Origin: Undaria pinnatifida
Taxonomy: Eukaryota; Sar; Phaeophyceae; Laminariales; Alariaceae
Assembly: GCA_012845835.1 (NCBI GenBank)
Contig: JABAKD010000008.1
Location: 7,734,775 to 7,798,774 of the forward strand
DNA length: 64,000 nucleotides
Reading direction: 5' to 3'
Position 1 is the first letter of the stretch. Every line of letters begins with the position of its first letter. This document shows, one piece after another, positions 10,736-22,034 of the stretch. A model generated the notes under the pieces. That model was not told where the DNA came from, ran no database searches, and was given only the letters and a program-made list of their open reading frames with translations. The position numbers and the translations under genes were made by a program.

Positions 10736-11399
10736 TCGACAACGGCTGCTCTTCTTGCTTTTTTACGTTTGGTCACATTTCGTACTGGTATGATAATTCT
10801 CGAGCTAGCTACTACTACTACTACACTGCTGTATCTATCTTGTATCTGTGCAGTTTCCAGCCCCGGCAAGCAGCCTAGCTGAGCCGCCTCCGGCAGCAAG
10901 CCCACAACTGGGGCGGTGGGTCTGTCAGCAGGGGCTGCGATCCGCGAGAATCCGGGGTCTGCTGCTGGTACTTGCTGCTGCCAGTGCTGCTGCTGTGCTG
11001 CTGCTGCTGCTTCGACGACGACTGCCCTTCCTTGCCTTTTTACGTTTGGTCACTTTTCATACTGGTATGACCGTAATATTACTGCTGTTGTTGTTACGGC
11101 TTCAGTAGGTACGGGATTCGCGTCACACTGCTGTATGCCTTGTTACGAGTAGCTAGGGGTACTGCCTGGTGATTGTTCTGCACGCTGTGATGACATATGA
11201 TCGGAGCATCGGCACGAGGGAGGCAGGAAGCCGAAATGTTTGTATTTTATTGGCGGACCCGCGGGCCCGACCCGCGGGGCGCCTACACGGCATCAACGTG
11301 GCTCTCACCTGTAAGTTTGAAAAACGCGGATCCGCCGGCTAGATCCGCGGGTTGGACCTGCGGGTCAGCCCAAAACAACTCACGGGTCATTGTGGCTTG

Positions 11400-11665
11400 A
11401 CCCGCGAAGTGACCCGTATCTCGCGGGTCATGACCCGACCCGACCCGCGAGATTTTGAAAACCTCTTGACCCGACCCGACCCGACCCGCGAGATTTTGAA
11501 GCATTTTGACCCGACCCGACCCGACCCGCGAGATTTTGAAAACATCTTGACCCGACCCGACCCGACCCGACCCGTGAGATTTTAAAACGTCATGACCCGA
11601 CCCGACCCGACCCGCGAGATTTTGAAACCCCCTTGACCCGACCCGCGGGTCGGGTCATGACCCGT
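11400..11665. repeat. Subterminal GGGTC array, right end of hAT-like copy 1
   Basis: Five or six tandem units of a GACCC-rich word plus a cgcgagattttgaaa-like spacer face the left array. Spacer sequence differs from the left array, which has a GACGTC word, so the two ends can be told apart. Confidence 0.85.
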
Positions 11666-11684
11666 GAAAAGCCCTGAATAAATA

Positions 11685-12705
11685 TACATGGAATTAGTGT
11701 GGGATACTTATTGTTATACGGTCCTGAAAGATGGATCCTTGATCGTTGACCAATATATACGGAACGACTCTTTTGAGCGGCGACGAAGAAGACTGACAAA
11801 ACATTGTTTCTCGTACTGCGATTTTTAAAGGCGACCACTTTGTTGTGTTTGTTCTCTTTTTTTTCTTATGGTCTGGCCTGTTTTGTTGTGTTTTCGTACC
11901 CGGTACGCTAGCATTACACTTGCTTTTTACCTTGATTGATTGCGATCATTTTGTTTACGCTGTCCCACAGTCTGTGACCACTTAAAAATAATAAGTTGTA
12001 TCTCTCTAGGATGAAGAATCAGCACGGACACTGTGGGGTGTAATGATGTCGTTGGGTAGGGAACGGCCCCCCTCAAAGACAACGAACGCTCGAACAAAGA
12101 TATTTAACCGTGAAATCCGATATCGAAAAGCAATGACAAAGCAGTCGTACGACAATAGGCCAAACACTTCGAGGTGTGACCATGAAAAAAGTGTGATGGG
12201 GACGAAATAAGAAGCCAATTTGGAAATGATGCCAATTTGGAAATATTCCCATATATATGTTTTTTACGTTCAAGCTCTGCATATGCCAAGATCCAAGAAT
12301 AGCTCGGGCGTATACCGTCCGAAATACAAAAATTTACGCACATCTCGCTTGTCTCGCTCCGCCTACATACCCGATCCCGGCTAGGTGCGGACCGGATACG
12401 TCATGGCGAGGGGCGTTTGAGCGACTCCCCGAAGACGGCTCTCGAACGAAGCGATTTGACCGAGAATTTTAGTTCCGAGAATCGCATACTGAGACCGACA
12501 AGGAAAAATCCTTCGATTGAATCCTCCAAAAAATAATGATCATATATATATTTATGTTTACGTATAATTGTCATTTTTTTTTCGGGCACATCTCTTCGTG
12601 CTCGCACCTATATCAGAAACGTCAGATGGGGTGGGCACATAATTCGACGGTTGGGGTCACATTGCCAGAGGCTTGGGCGCGATCCGTGCGGTGTGACGCG
12701 CATGG
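11685..12705. other. Gene-free; old dispersed repeat at about 12200-12520
   Basis: The segment 12200-12520 shares ordered phrases with 9630-9840 and with 57640-57830 (cgcttgtctcgctc, ggcgagggg, ctcgaacgaag, gagaccgacaagg and variants). I see no gene. Confidence 0.45.
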
Positions 12706-12985
12706 CAAGCTGATCTTTGTGGTGGTGATTGCATACTGAAGATCTGATGTAAGGTGTGAACATTATTTAGATCTGAAAAAAACAGGGGTTTCTATTATCC
12801 TCTTCTTGATTCTGGTATGGGGATTCGGGGATCAAGTTAAGATTGCTTGTTTTTTTGTGCCTGGAGCTAATACAACTTATCTCTCCCTCTTTTAGTACCC
12901 TTATGGTGCTGACCAGCCCCCCTTTATCTAAGGGGGGACAACTTCTAATTAGTAGACCTAGCCTGGCCTAGGCGTGTCTATAACA
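12706..12985 (+). mobile_element. 5'-truncated gypsy-type LTR fragment
   Basis: This matches the LTR of the chromovirus at 43523-50547 from its gctgatctt word to its terminal gcgtgtctaca-type end, including the ggtgccgaccagcccccc-like block. About 45-50 bp of the LTR 5' end is missing or unrecognisable. Copia pol sequence follows at once. Confidence 0.8.
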
Positions 12986-12989
12986 CGCA

Positions 12990-15040
12990 GGAAAGGAGCT
13001 GGCAATGAATGCAGTGATAAATGCCTAAGTGTGGCACCAGCGGCTGGGTTACCTCAATTAGCGCAACCTGGAGCTCATGAACAAAAATATCGGTGATGGG
13101 GTCGCATTTGACGGTTCTATTACGGACTGTGACGTCTGCGCGATGAGGAAAAGTTATCAGCTGGCTCATCCCAAGAAATCCAACCACGCCGCTATTAATG
13201 CACCCTGTCAGCTTGTGTACGCAGATCTCATGGGCCCTTTCAAACCTACAAGTTTGTCAGCGAGATCACCGACCAGTTCGTACAAATGGACCGCAGTCTA
13301 CCTTCTCTGCAGCAAAGATCAACCCTTTGCCTCGCTTCAGCTGTTCGTCACTTCAATCGTGATACTTCTCGGCAAACGCGTCATCAGATGGCTTGCCGGC
13401 AAGAGGGGTGAATTTGTAGGCGACGAGTTCAAGGATTAATGCCTAGGAACAGGTATAACTCAGGAATTTGCTGCCACCAACACGCCACAAAAGATCGCTG
13501 TATCCGAACGCGTCGGGCGCACATTGTGCGAATGGTCCGCTGCATGCTCGATAATAGTGGACTCTCTCCTTTTCTGTGGGGAAAACTCATGATAACGGCG
13601 TCTTATCTGTGCAATCGCATCCCGCCTTCGGCGCTCAAGATGGAAACACCGTATAAGATGCTTAACGGCAAAGATGCCGACCTTTCGCACCTCGGAATCA
13701 TCGGCGCGAGGGCGTTTGTCGATATCAAGGACACCTACAAGCTCGGTCACACTTCGTGGGAAAGAATGGTGTGCGGCTTCAGCTAAAATGAGAGCAACTC
13801 GTTCCGTATCTGGAACACCAAGACGCGTCGAGTTGTCGAAAGCAGGAACTTCTCTTCATGTGCTCTTTATCGAAACACCACCGTACTTGCTTCCTCCTTC
13901 CAGCATCTTTCGCCGCTACAGGGTCTGGAAGCTCCAACGTTTGACTTCAGCGACAGCAGCCTCGACGAAAACTACTCTTCACGCAATGATATGATGCTGG
14001 ATGCGAAACATTATACGAGTGCTTTGGAGATCGAAGCCAACGCCTATTTCTTATTCCGACACCCGGACGTTCTTCGCCTCGGGGAGCCACACCACAAGAA
14101 CCGTCTTCAGATACACCTGTATCTGCCCCCGCGCGAGAAACGGCGCCTGCACGTGTGCCTGCACCGACGGCACCGCAAGCAACCACCATGGGCACCGACG
14201 GCTACGCCATGCAGCTCGGTATTACCCGCGCCGTCACTCGCAGTCAAGTTCGTTTATCTGCATCTATAAAATCTATCGGGCAAATCGGAACAACCGTGCA
14301 GGTTTGTCAGGTTTCTTCACGGTTCAACACGTGCACAAGTCAGGATCTCCCAAACTAGGATCTCACCCCAACTTGGGCATTGCGCACCAACTCGAAGACA
14401 CGTTGAGCACAGGAAACGCCTACGCCACCACCAATACGCAAGGAAGATTTTCGGCGGGGGAGAAAAATGAGGAAATTCCCAACATCTTCAAGGAGGCCAT
14501 GGGCCTTCCACAAGCGGAGCGTTGGAGAGCGGCATCTGACGGGAAGATCGCAATTCTGGAGAAGAAATGCTTCTACGAGCGAACACCAATAACTTCAGTG
14601 CCGACAGGGCAGAGGGTGATAGGCACCCGGCGGGTAAACAAAATCAAGGCACATGGCAGTTGCAAAAGCCATCTAGTCGTACAAGGGTGGTCGCAGGTCC
14701 CAGGAATCAACTGCGGCGGCACCTTTGCCCCGGTATGCAGACTTCAGAGCATCCGCATGATGCTGGCGATCGCAGCGGAACTGGACTACGAGGTAGTTAT
14801 GCTAAAGGTCCAGAAGGCATTTCTGAATGCTGACATGGAGGAAAACGTGTTCATTAAAATATCCCCCGGCTACGAAATAGCCGACAAGTGCGGAGTACCT
14901 TTTGTCGTGGAGCTCAAGAAGAGGGTGTACGGTTTCCGGCAGAGCCCGAGGAATTGGTTCGGCACGATTTACCATCACCTCGCCAAAATTGGGTTCCGCC
15001 CTATATTAGAACCTTCGGGTTTTGGGGCCCAGCTTGTGAA
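12990..15040 (+). pseudogene. Ty1/copia pol remnant (GAG-pre-integrase, integrase, partial RT)
   Basis: Frames in order give a GAG-pre-integrase piece (LWHQRLGYLN near 13030), the integrase zinc segment ending CDVCAMRK, and integrase core phrases (YADLMGPFK; SPFLWGKLMITASYLCNRIP; GARAFVDIKD). After a degraded spacer comes a reverse transcriptase piece with copia-type motifs (AFLNADMEENVFIK; VYGFRQSPRNW). RT stops before the YVDD catalytic block. Frameshifts and stops separate the pieces, including a TAA at 13437-13439 and a frame change near 13790-14000. Gag and protease are absent: the GAG-pre-integrase begins directly after an unrelated LTR. In life copia pol copies element RNA into cDNA and inserts it; this copy is dead. 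Confidence 0.88.
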
Positions 15041-15150
15041 ATAATCCCCCAAGACTGGACTGTTGACACCCAGAGAATTAGTATTACCTCTTCCCCCTCC
15101 GATCCAGGGCAACATATCCACCGCCTGTAACCCAGACCGATGGATCCACG

Positions 15151-15152
<2 letters not shown>

Positions 15153-15237
<85 letters not shown>
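15153..15237. repeat. (GA)n microsatellite
   Basis: About 85 bp of nearly pure GA dinucleotides. It lies just downstream of the truncated copia RT. Apparent frames of Arg-Glu or Ser-Leu repeats are artefacts of the microsatellite. Confidence 0.97.
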
Positions 15238-15239
<2 letters not shown>

Positions 15240-15775
15240 CACCCGCGCATGCTCCGCGGTGTGGCCCTTTTCCCCGGGCCGACCCATTACGTGAGACCCA
15301 GACCAAAAACCGACAAACTGACAATGAACTGCTGCTGTGCGCGATGATATCAGAGCAAGCAGCAGCATCCGTTTCACCATCGAAATAAAAATCAAATAAT
15401 GGAAACCCCGGGGATACATCCCTGATGTCCCCTGGCGGCCACAGCCCTCTCAAATCGGACCGGTACATCTATGTTTCATTAATATGCAGTAGTTGCACCA
15501 AATTCACGGAAGGCCGTTCGCGCGTGTAATATGTTTGATCCTCATGAAAGACATAAGTCGGTGACTCCCCTGGATGTTGTCAGAGTCAACACGACGATTT
15601 TCCATATTAATCATTCTGTGCACTGATACTATAAAACCCGCATGAGGGTAGATATTATAGTAAGCATTATATATTTCTTATATTTTGGAAATTTGTCAAA
15701 TGCGGCGCAATAATGTGATACCAGAGGTATCATACCAGTTACCAGGCGACGGTGCCGCGAGACACACACATATAC

Positions 15776-16503
15776 ATGCAGGCTTGGCCGGCCAAGAAAA
15801 CCGGCAATGACTCAGAAAGCTCTCCTGCCACGGCCTTCACGAATTTGGACTTGAAAGTTCGAAGCGCCACCCCTGACATCACATTGCACATGCAAGAAAA
15901 CAAAGTATATGAGAAGTTCTAGGCCTTCATTTTTTCCGACTCGATCTCGCCGAGATATCTGCGAAAACACAAAAGCACCAACTTTTCCAACCTAAGAAAA
16001 AGTAAATCCGTATAGAAATAAAAATTCCGATCAAAGTGAACTTTGGTGGGCACTATGTTAAAGACTCTAGAAAAACATCGATATTAGTTTCATTGTCCAA
16101 TTCACCACCCATCGTGAGATACTAGCAAAACTCGATTCTATATATAAGTCAAGTGTTTTTGACAAAAATTGAGAAAATTAAAAATATCACTGTGCCCCGC
16201 TCATTTTTTGAAGTCCGGACCTGAAATTTTGACACGTGATTTAGAGGAAGCTAAACAATTACTACTTGAATATCGCAAAAAAAAAATATAATCTTGCCCA
16301 CATACGGGCGGCCAAACGAAATTCATGATCATAAAACGGACGAAAAGTCAATGAAATTATTTTTGTTTTTGTGCGATTTCCAAGTAGTGTTTTGATGAGT
16401 GTGCTCTAAGTCACGTGTCAACATTTCAGGTCCAACCTCCAAAAACTGAGTGGGGCCCAGCGATATTCGTGATTCACGGCGTCTTGGCCGGCCCAGCTAG
16501 TAG
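15776..16503 (+). mobile_element. MITE with TTGGCCGGCCAA ends and internal hairpin, copy 1
   Basis: Both ends carry an inverted CTTGGCCGGCC(A/C)AG sequence (15783 and 16483). The same element occurs inverted at 33108-34048 with matching ends and interior. No protein is encoded. The right half folds back on itself (see 16183-16475). The exact boundary is uncertain by several bases, and no clean target duplication is visible. Confidence 0.72.
16183..16475. repeat. Long imperfect inverted repeat (hairpin) inside MITE
   Basis: An arm running through ggacctgaaattttgacacg (16217) is complementary to the arm ending acgtgtcaacatttcaggtcc (16433). Pairing extends outward through the tcattttttgaagtcc and ccaaaaactgagtg words, giving arms of roughly 100-110 bp around a loop of about 55 bp. 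Confidence 0.82.
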
Positions 16504-16599
16504 CTCTTCGACGACACATCACGTTCAGAGCGATGCTCAAGTGGCATGCTCACTTGACCTTCTTCCGAGCCTGCATCATGCTGTCATGATGTCTGTGCA

Positions 16600-16965
16600 C
16601 GTACGTACGAAAAATGTGTTCACGTAGGCAGCAGTACGTAGTACGTATTTCGATGATACATACATACGCACTATACGACCACTCTAAGCCGTACGTATAC
16701 CCGGGGACACGATCAACGCATCCCCATATATATTCCCGGGGACACAATGAACCCCTCCCAGGGGGGGGGGATAATATGTCATCCCCTAGCAAAACATTTA
16801 CTGCTGTCTGTGCACGTATGAAAAGTACGTACACGTATATAGGACGTACATATCAACTGCTGTATCTACTACTATGGTACAGTATAGCCAGCGTCGTACG
16901 TACCAGCTGGTACGTATTGTACGTGCGCTCAATGTGCCTGCTGTACGACGTACACATCCAGCAAT
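16600..16965. repeat. TACG-rich palindromic stretch
   Basis: Many short self-complementary words (gtac, cgtacgta, tacgtacg) cluster here, together with a repeated cccggggacac phrase at about 16699 and 16735. No gene is apparent. Confidence 0.5.
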
Positions 16966-18944
16966 CAATGCTGCAAAGTAGTATTTGTGTCCTATATATA
17001 CTAAACTAAAAAACACGTCGTCAGCTGTGAATTCTCCCGACCGGTCGATAATCAGCTTTGCTAGCTGCGTGGTATTTAGATTTTTCATTTGAACGTTTTG
17101 TGCTTTCCTCGCGATTGACCACTGGCCGGTGACTCCCCTGAATGTTACCAGGGTCGACGAGACGATATTATTACTTATACGAACGATATCCAGTGCCCTA
17201 TTATAGTTTTCACGAAAAAAACGGTATGTATGCATGCACGCACAAGACAAATGATTCGATCATCAGCACAGCATTCTCGCCAGACCTCGCGAACGATTTT
17301 GCAAGCCCTTTCGCCGTGACCGCGAGACAACCGACAACAGCAAACAACGTGCTCTCAGGAAGCAGCCAACCCACCCCCTCGTCCCCCCTGGCCACTTTTA
17401 ATATACGTAAATGTTTTCCACCAAACAACCCGCATTGATTCGGAGTTATAATCCCAACTTACCGTAACATTTAAATGAATATCACACATACAGCATCTGA
17501 TGTCTTCACCAAAACAATACTCTTCTTAAGAACGAGCGAGCATGGTGACTGAACAAGTCGGCGTGCAATAAAACGCAATTTATATATAGTTAGCCGCTTT
17601 TATTTTCCATTGGGCCGCTCACTGCATACTTAGCTGCTCGAGCCGCTTATTGCATACGCACGAGCCCCTAGAGACAAATCCAACACCCTTACTTTCTGTG
17701 AAGACATGTATGAACGCAGCCCGTGCAGCTAAGTACACTTAGCCATCGGTAGTGTCTATGTGAATGATGAGTCCATAGATTTTTCCCCTAAATCAATCAA
17801 AAATACGTAGGCGGTAAGTCGGGTTTGCGTAAACGTCACCCCTCAACCGAACGAGTGGCCCATTGGCGCCTATTCCTCCATGACAAGCTGAGGGGATTGG
17901 GATGAATAGGCTCAGTTTCTTGGAAACCTTCCTTTGCGTCCGACCGATGTTTGTTTTTGATTGCTGTGAAGCTGGCTTGAACCATGAAAATTATCACCGT
18001 GTGTTTTGCGTAGATTTGCAACACCCCACGAGCGGTCGGTCGTACAGCCTTTCCTTCCGAACGAACGAAAGATCCCAGGACATAGCTTACCCACAATTTA
18101 TAATCGAACGTGGCTAACACAAGAAAAAGTAGTTGGATGAAATCTGCTCTGGTCCAAACCGCTTTCGATTTGGAACCCGGTCTTGGCTTGGACCGCTAAG
18201 ACGTCGCTTTGATGAAAGCCTAAAGTTGTGAGAAAAGTTGAAGTCTGCGAATTTTCTCTGCAATTTTTCTCATGCACGTTCTTTGCTTAATGGGATTGAA
18301 AGGCTGTGGCAAAAGTTTACAAACTTCGACTCTTGACGCGACAAAAGTGGCGAACAAAAGCTTCGCGGCTGGACTTCAGCCAACCCACGTCAAGCGCCTA
18401 CTCCTACCCACACACATGGACCCAAATGTCCAGGAGACGTTCCGCGTCTCGCAAGAACGTGTGCTCGATATCCACTCGTGCCTAATGTCATACACTTAGA
18501 GTGGGGTATTTCGTGCATTCCTGGTTGTACACAATCCGCCCTACAGCAGCGGTGTCCTCGTCCTTTTTCATGCACGTGCCGCAGATGTTCTATTCGTCTG
18601 TGTTTCGTGTGTTGTTCAACGTTACCGAACCCTTGAAAGTGGGTTTGGTGTATTTTACCACGGCATGCTTCGGACCACGGATACCCTACTCATCTGTGTT
18701 CTCTTATTTCGTCTGTTGACCCGCAACACGAGCTGTTTATTTGTTTGTCATATTGCGTGACTTTGACGAAGCAGGGCCAGTTAGGCTGTTTGCGCGATGC
18801 AAATGCCCGTCAGTATTTCCCTTGCGCGATTACTGTAGTCGGCTTCGCCGGCGAAATAATGTTGATCATCAACGTTGCCTAACACCTATCTATTCCGCCA
18901 TCACTGTCTTTGATGCTCTGCTTATTGCAGCCAGTAATAACGTC
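16966..18944. other. No gene recognised
   Basis: A phrase ggtgactcccctgaatgtta at 17129 repeats one at 15562 (ggtgactcccctggatgttg); the two flank the MITE and TACG-rich block. Otherwise I see no supported feature up to the CRN-like relic. Confidence 0.45.
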
Positions 18945-20625
18945 ATGGATTTTGCGGCTGCACTCACCGGAGCAGCGGTAACCGGCAATTTCCTCGAACT
19001 AGCAAACAACACGTTTTTCCTCGGCGATTCTACGCTTAGATCCAAGCTCTTCATCCGTCTTTGTTACAAGGAATTATCCGAGATTATCTTGAGCGGTGCT
19101 AGCAGTGGTACTTTAAGGAAAATTGTGGTCACAGGCACGCCCGGAATCAGCAAATCTGTGTTCGTTTTTTTTTTCTGTACCTGCTTGGCTGCCAAGGGAA
19201 AACTGTTGTGTTTGAATGGAAGGGCTCCTGGTATCGGTTCAGTGACGAAGGAGTGGCCGAAGGACGCTTCGCCGCTTTTCAAGACGCTGGTTATTTCTCC
19301 GATCCAGACAGTTAGTACTTGAGTGACCACAAGGACCGGCCTGAGGAGATGTTCGCTGGTATAACGGTTGTGTTGGTGTCGCCCAAGGCGATCAGGATGA
19401 ACGAGTTCCTGTAACAAACAAAATCCGAACGGTTTTCCATGCCAGTGTGGAACGAGGATGAGCTGTTGGAATGTCGGCGATTTGTTTTTCCTGATGTGCC
19501 AAGTACCGACGTCGAGAAAGCTTTTGATGATGTAGGAGGTGTGGCTAGAGCAGTCTTTGATATGAAGCAGCAAGAAGCTCTGAAACGGAACATGATGTCA
19601 GCGGCAAGGAAAGTAAATTTCGATCTGCTACGAAACGCAGTTGAGCCTGATCAGAAACCCTCCTTCGACACCGAATGCATTGGTGACGCGTTCTTTCATA
19701 TCGTTCAGAGCGGTACAAACGATTTTGGCGCATGAGCGGTCACCGTTGGCAGTAAATACGCCACATAATTGATTTATCATACAGTTTCGAGAGGGGAAGA
19801 AAGTTGTTTGACAGTTTTGTGCAGGTCGTTAACCGTGACCCAATACTTCGAAAGGCGCTTGGAGCATCTGCTTGGCGTAATGTGTTTGAAAAGTTTGCTC
19901 ACGGGTTAATCAGTGGCGAGCAGGGGGGCGTCAAACCAAAGTTTAAAGTGATTTTCCTGAGAGGTGGAGATGGTGAAGATGGAATGGGGGAGATTTTTTT
20001 ACAGGTGGAGACGGTGAAGATGGGACGGGGGTTGAACCTTTGAGCTTGGATTTCACTGGATGGAAAGCACTGAAGTGCGGGAATGCTTCTCCTAAGACTT
20101 TTGCAATGTCGGCGTATTATGTACCGGATAGCCCGAATTTTGCGTCGATCGATTCGTTCGGTGTGGACGAGCGGACTAATGCCTTGTTTTTTTCCCAAAT
20201 GAAGTCTGCAGGCCTGTTGGCCGTGAACGTGAAGTGGGTGGAGGAGTACTGGGACGTTGCCGTTTCCTACCTCGCTTGAATCAAGACGTGTGTGTGTTCG
20301 TGTACGTGGTTTCAGCTGGCGAAGTATGGGAAAAGGCAACCAAGCCACGAGAAGGTGGTAATTGGCTGACCGGAGCGAGCGACGACTTTAAGTCCGCCTG
20401 TCGCGTACGTATGCGTTATGGAGATACCCGTTCCTGTTGACGGCAGTGCGGCGGAACCTGGGACACGAGAAAGTTGAAGAAAGGGGTGCTTTTATCATCG
20501 TCCACTTTGCTTACGGTTCCAAGTTTTGGGCTGAGTGTTTTGTTCTAGGCAACTCCGAAAGCCGTACAATGACGAGCGAATTTTCTCCAACAAATGCTTC
20601 CTTCCACATCACACCATAGACTGAG
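18945..20625 (+). pseudogene. Crinkler/RHS-like P-loop NTPase, decayed
   Basis: The chosen ATG at 18945 follows a splice-acceptor-like cttattgcag. The first frame encodes an N-terminal helix region and a Walker A variant, GTPGISKS, at 19131-19157, in which the second invariant Gly is Ser. A T-run then shifts the frame. Later segments in shifting frames give WYRFSDEG, VVLVSPKAIR, a helical FVFPDVPS...VGGVARAVF region, and YYVPDSPNFASIDSF near 20120-20160 followed by ALFFSQM. This order matches the NTPase and C-terminal region of CRN/RHS proteins, known as oomycete effectors and from other eukaryotes. At least two in-frame stops (about 19314 and 19411) and two frameshifts disable it. A 34-bp direct repeat (gaagatgg) at 19963-20035 adds to the decay. 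The family call rests on remembered motifs. Confidence 0.62.
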
Positions 20626-20629
20626 GCCT

Positions 20630-21335
20630 TCCAATCACAGGCACTCACTCCAGGAATTGGCAAAACAATGTTTGGTTTCTGCTAGCAGGTGGACGATTAC
20701 TAGTAGTGTTGGGGAAGTATTGGCCAACGGCGACTTCGGTGGGAATTACGACCTCACTTGTCTCTTGCATGCATTGGGGATCGGGATGAGGAAAGTCATG
20801 TGTGTAGACCTTTGGACGGACGTACGAGCATTTGCCTCGCTAAAAAATTGTGCTCGGAGGCGTCGTTTCGTCGCGTTGCCAACTGGACGGACGTACGAGG
20901 AGTTGCCTCGCTAACAAATTGTGCCTGGAGCCGTCATCTCGTCACGTTGCCAACTGGACGGACGCACGAGGAGTTGCCTCGCTAACAAGTTGTGCTTGGA
21001 GCCGTCATTTCATTACGTTGACAACGTGTCCTTCGTTGACGTTTGGGGGGCGTTGGGGGTTTCTAACGTTGACAACGTATCTTTGATTGCACGAAGCGCC
21101 ACGTTGTCGAGTTGCGTGGTTGACACCTTGAGCGACGTTGAGGTGTTTGTAGCATTTTGTCTGCGTCGGTACAACGACAGCGGCACAACGACAGGACACA
21201 TCACACACCTTGTAAATCTCCCCCCTCAATGGGGAGTGCTCGTCCATCTGTGCCACTGTACTGCCGCCAAGAGAAAAACTTGTGTTTGAACGGAAGGGCG
21301 TGTGGTGTATCGGTTGAGCGATGTAGGGTTGATGC
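20630..21335 (+). pseudogene. Second CRN-like P-loop fragment, interrupted by insertion
   Basis: At 20636-20690 the DNA reads a second Walker A region (PGIGKTMFGF) with a 2-bp disturbance just before the Pro. The sequence that should follow it, equivalent to AAKGKTVVFE in the first relic, appears only at about 21262-21330 (ctgccgccaagag...gtatcggtt). Some 560 bp lie between, including a 71-bp tandem repeat. I read this as a tandem CRN copy broken by an insertion. Confidence 0.5.
20813..21025. repeat. 71-bp tandem repeat, three units
   Basis: The word tggacggacg starts at 20813, 20884 and 20955, an exact 71-bp spacing. Units share a gttgcctcgctaacaa word and an ccgtcat-type end. 71 is not a multiple of three. 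Confidence 0.92.
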
Positions 21336-22034
21336 AGAAAAGCTCGGTATAAGTGTATCTAGATGATACCGCGTGACTCGTCGGCATATGAGAGCACAAG
21401 TGGACGCTAGCCTCACTTTTAGACGTTAGATTATCCTGACTCGGCGGGAAAGGAGAGTTACGTAAACAACTTATACCTAACGTCAAAAATCCACCACGTC
21501 ATTCTCAGGCCGCAACACTGAAACCTTGGCAATGCCTTTCCTCGTCTGTGTAGTGCACTACTAGGCTTGTCCGCACCAGGGACTTAAAAGGACACCTTGC
21601 AAACGCCAAACTCGCCTTGAGGTCATTCATTGGTCTGAGATCGCAACGGCATGCATTTTATCGGCAACCCATCTCACCAAGTAGGTGTCGACATCACCTT
21701 ACCAACCCCTATACTACATTATTAGTTTCATGAATCTTTTCCAGCGTGCCGTTCCCGCCGAGTCTGGAAAGTCTCTCGCGTAATAGGGGTTGGCGTCCAC
21801 CTCTGTGGTGATTTCGTGACATTAGAAATGGCCTTAGAGGAGTTTTCACTTTGTCAAGGCGCATAATGAAGTCGACGGGAAAAAGACGTCGCCAAGGTGC
21901 TATCGTTGGCAACAAAAAAACGACCTTAGAGAGTGTTGTACCTTGCTAAGGTGTGCAGGCGACAAGGTTGGTACTTTAGATCGACCTGAGACAAATTTGG
22001 ACCTTGGCAAGGTGTAAATAAGGTGTCGCTGTTA
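21336..22034. other. No gene recognised
   Basis: Several words of the ccttggcaaggt type recur between 21520 and 22020, but no regular period or coding frame is evident. Confidence 0.4.

Larger units (their letters stand above)
9950..11676 (+). mobile_element. Non-autonomous hAT-like DNA transposon, copy 1
   Basis: The 1727-bp element has terminal inverted repeats beginning CAGGGCTTTT followed by sACGGGTC. It is flanked by a perfect 8-bp target duplication, aataaata, at 9942-9949 and 11677-11684. Eight-base duplications and CAGGG termini are typical of hAT transposons. Both subterminal regions are arrays of a unit of roughly 42 bp built of (GGGTC)3-4 plus a CTCGCGAGAT-type spacer. The interior holds two copies of a segment of about 325 bp (from 10528 and 10853) with CTG-rich stretches. 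No transposase frame is present, so it must be mobilised in trans. A second copy lies inverted at 41069-42786. Confidence 0.85.

Noticed and set aside
10236-10900. Ala/Cys/Leu-rich open frames in the hAT-like elements
   Set aside because: They arise from CTG/CAG and GGGTC repeats in every frame and on both strands; no transposase motif is present.
15140-15390. Arg-Glu and Ser-Leu repeat proteins
   Set aside because: They are translations of the (GA)n microsatellite.
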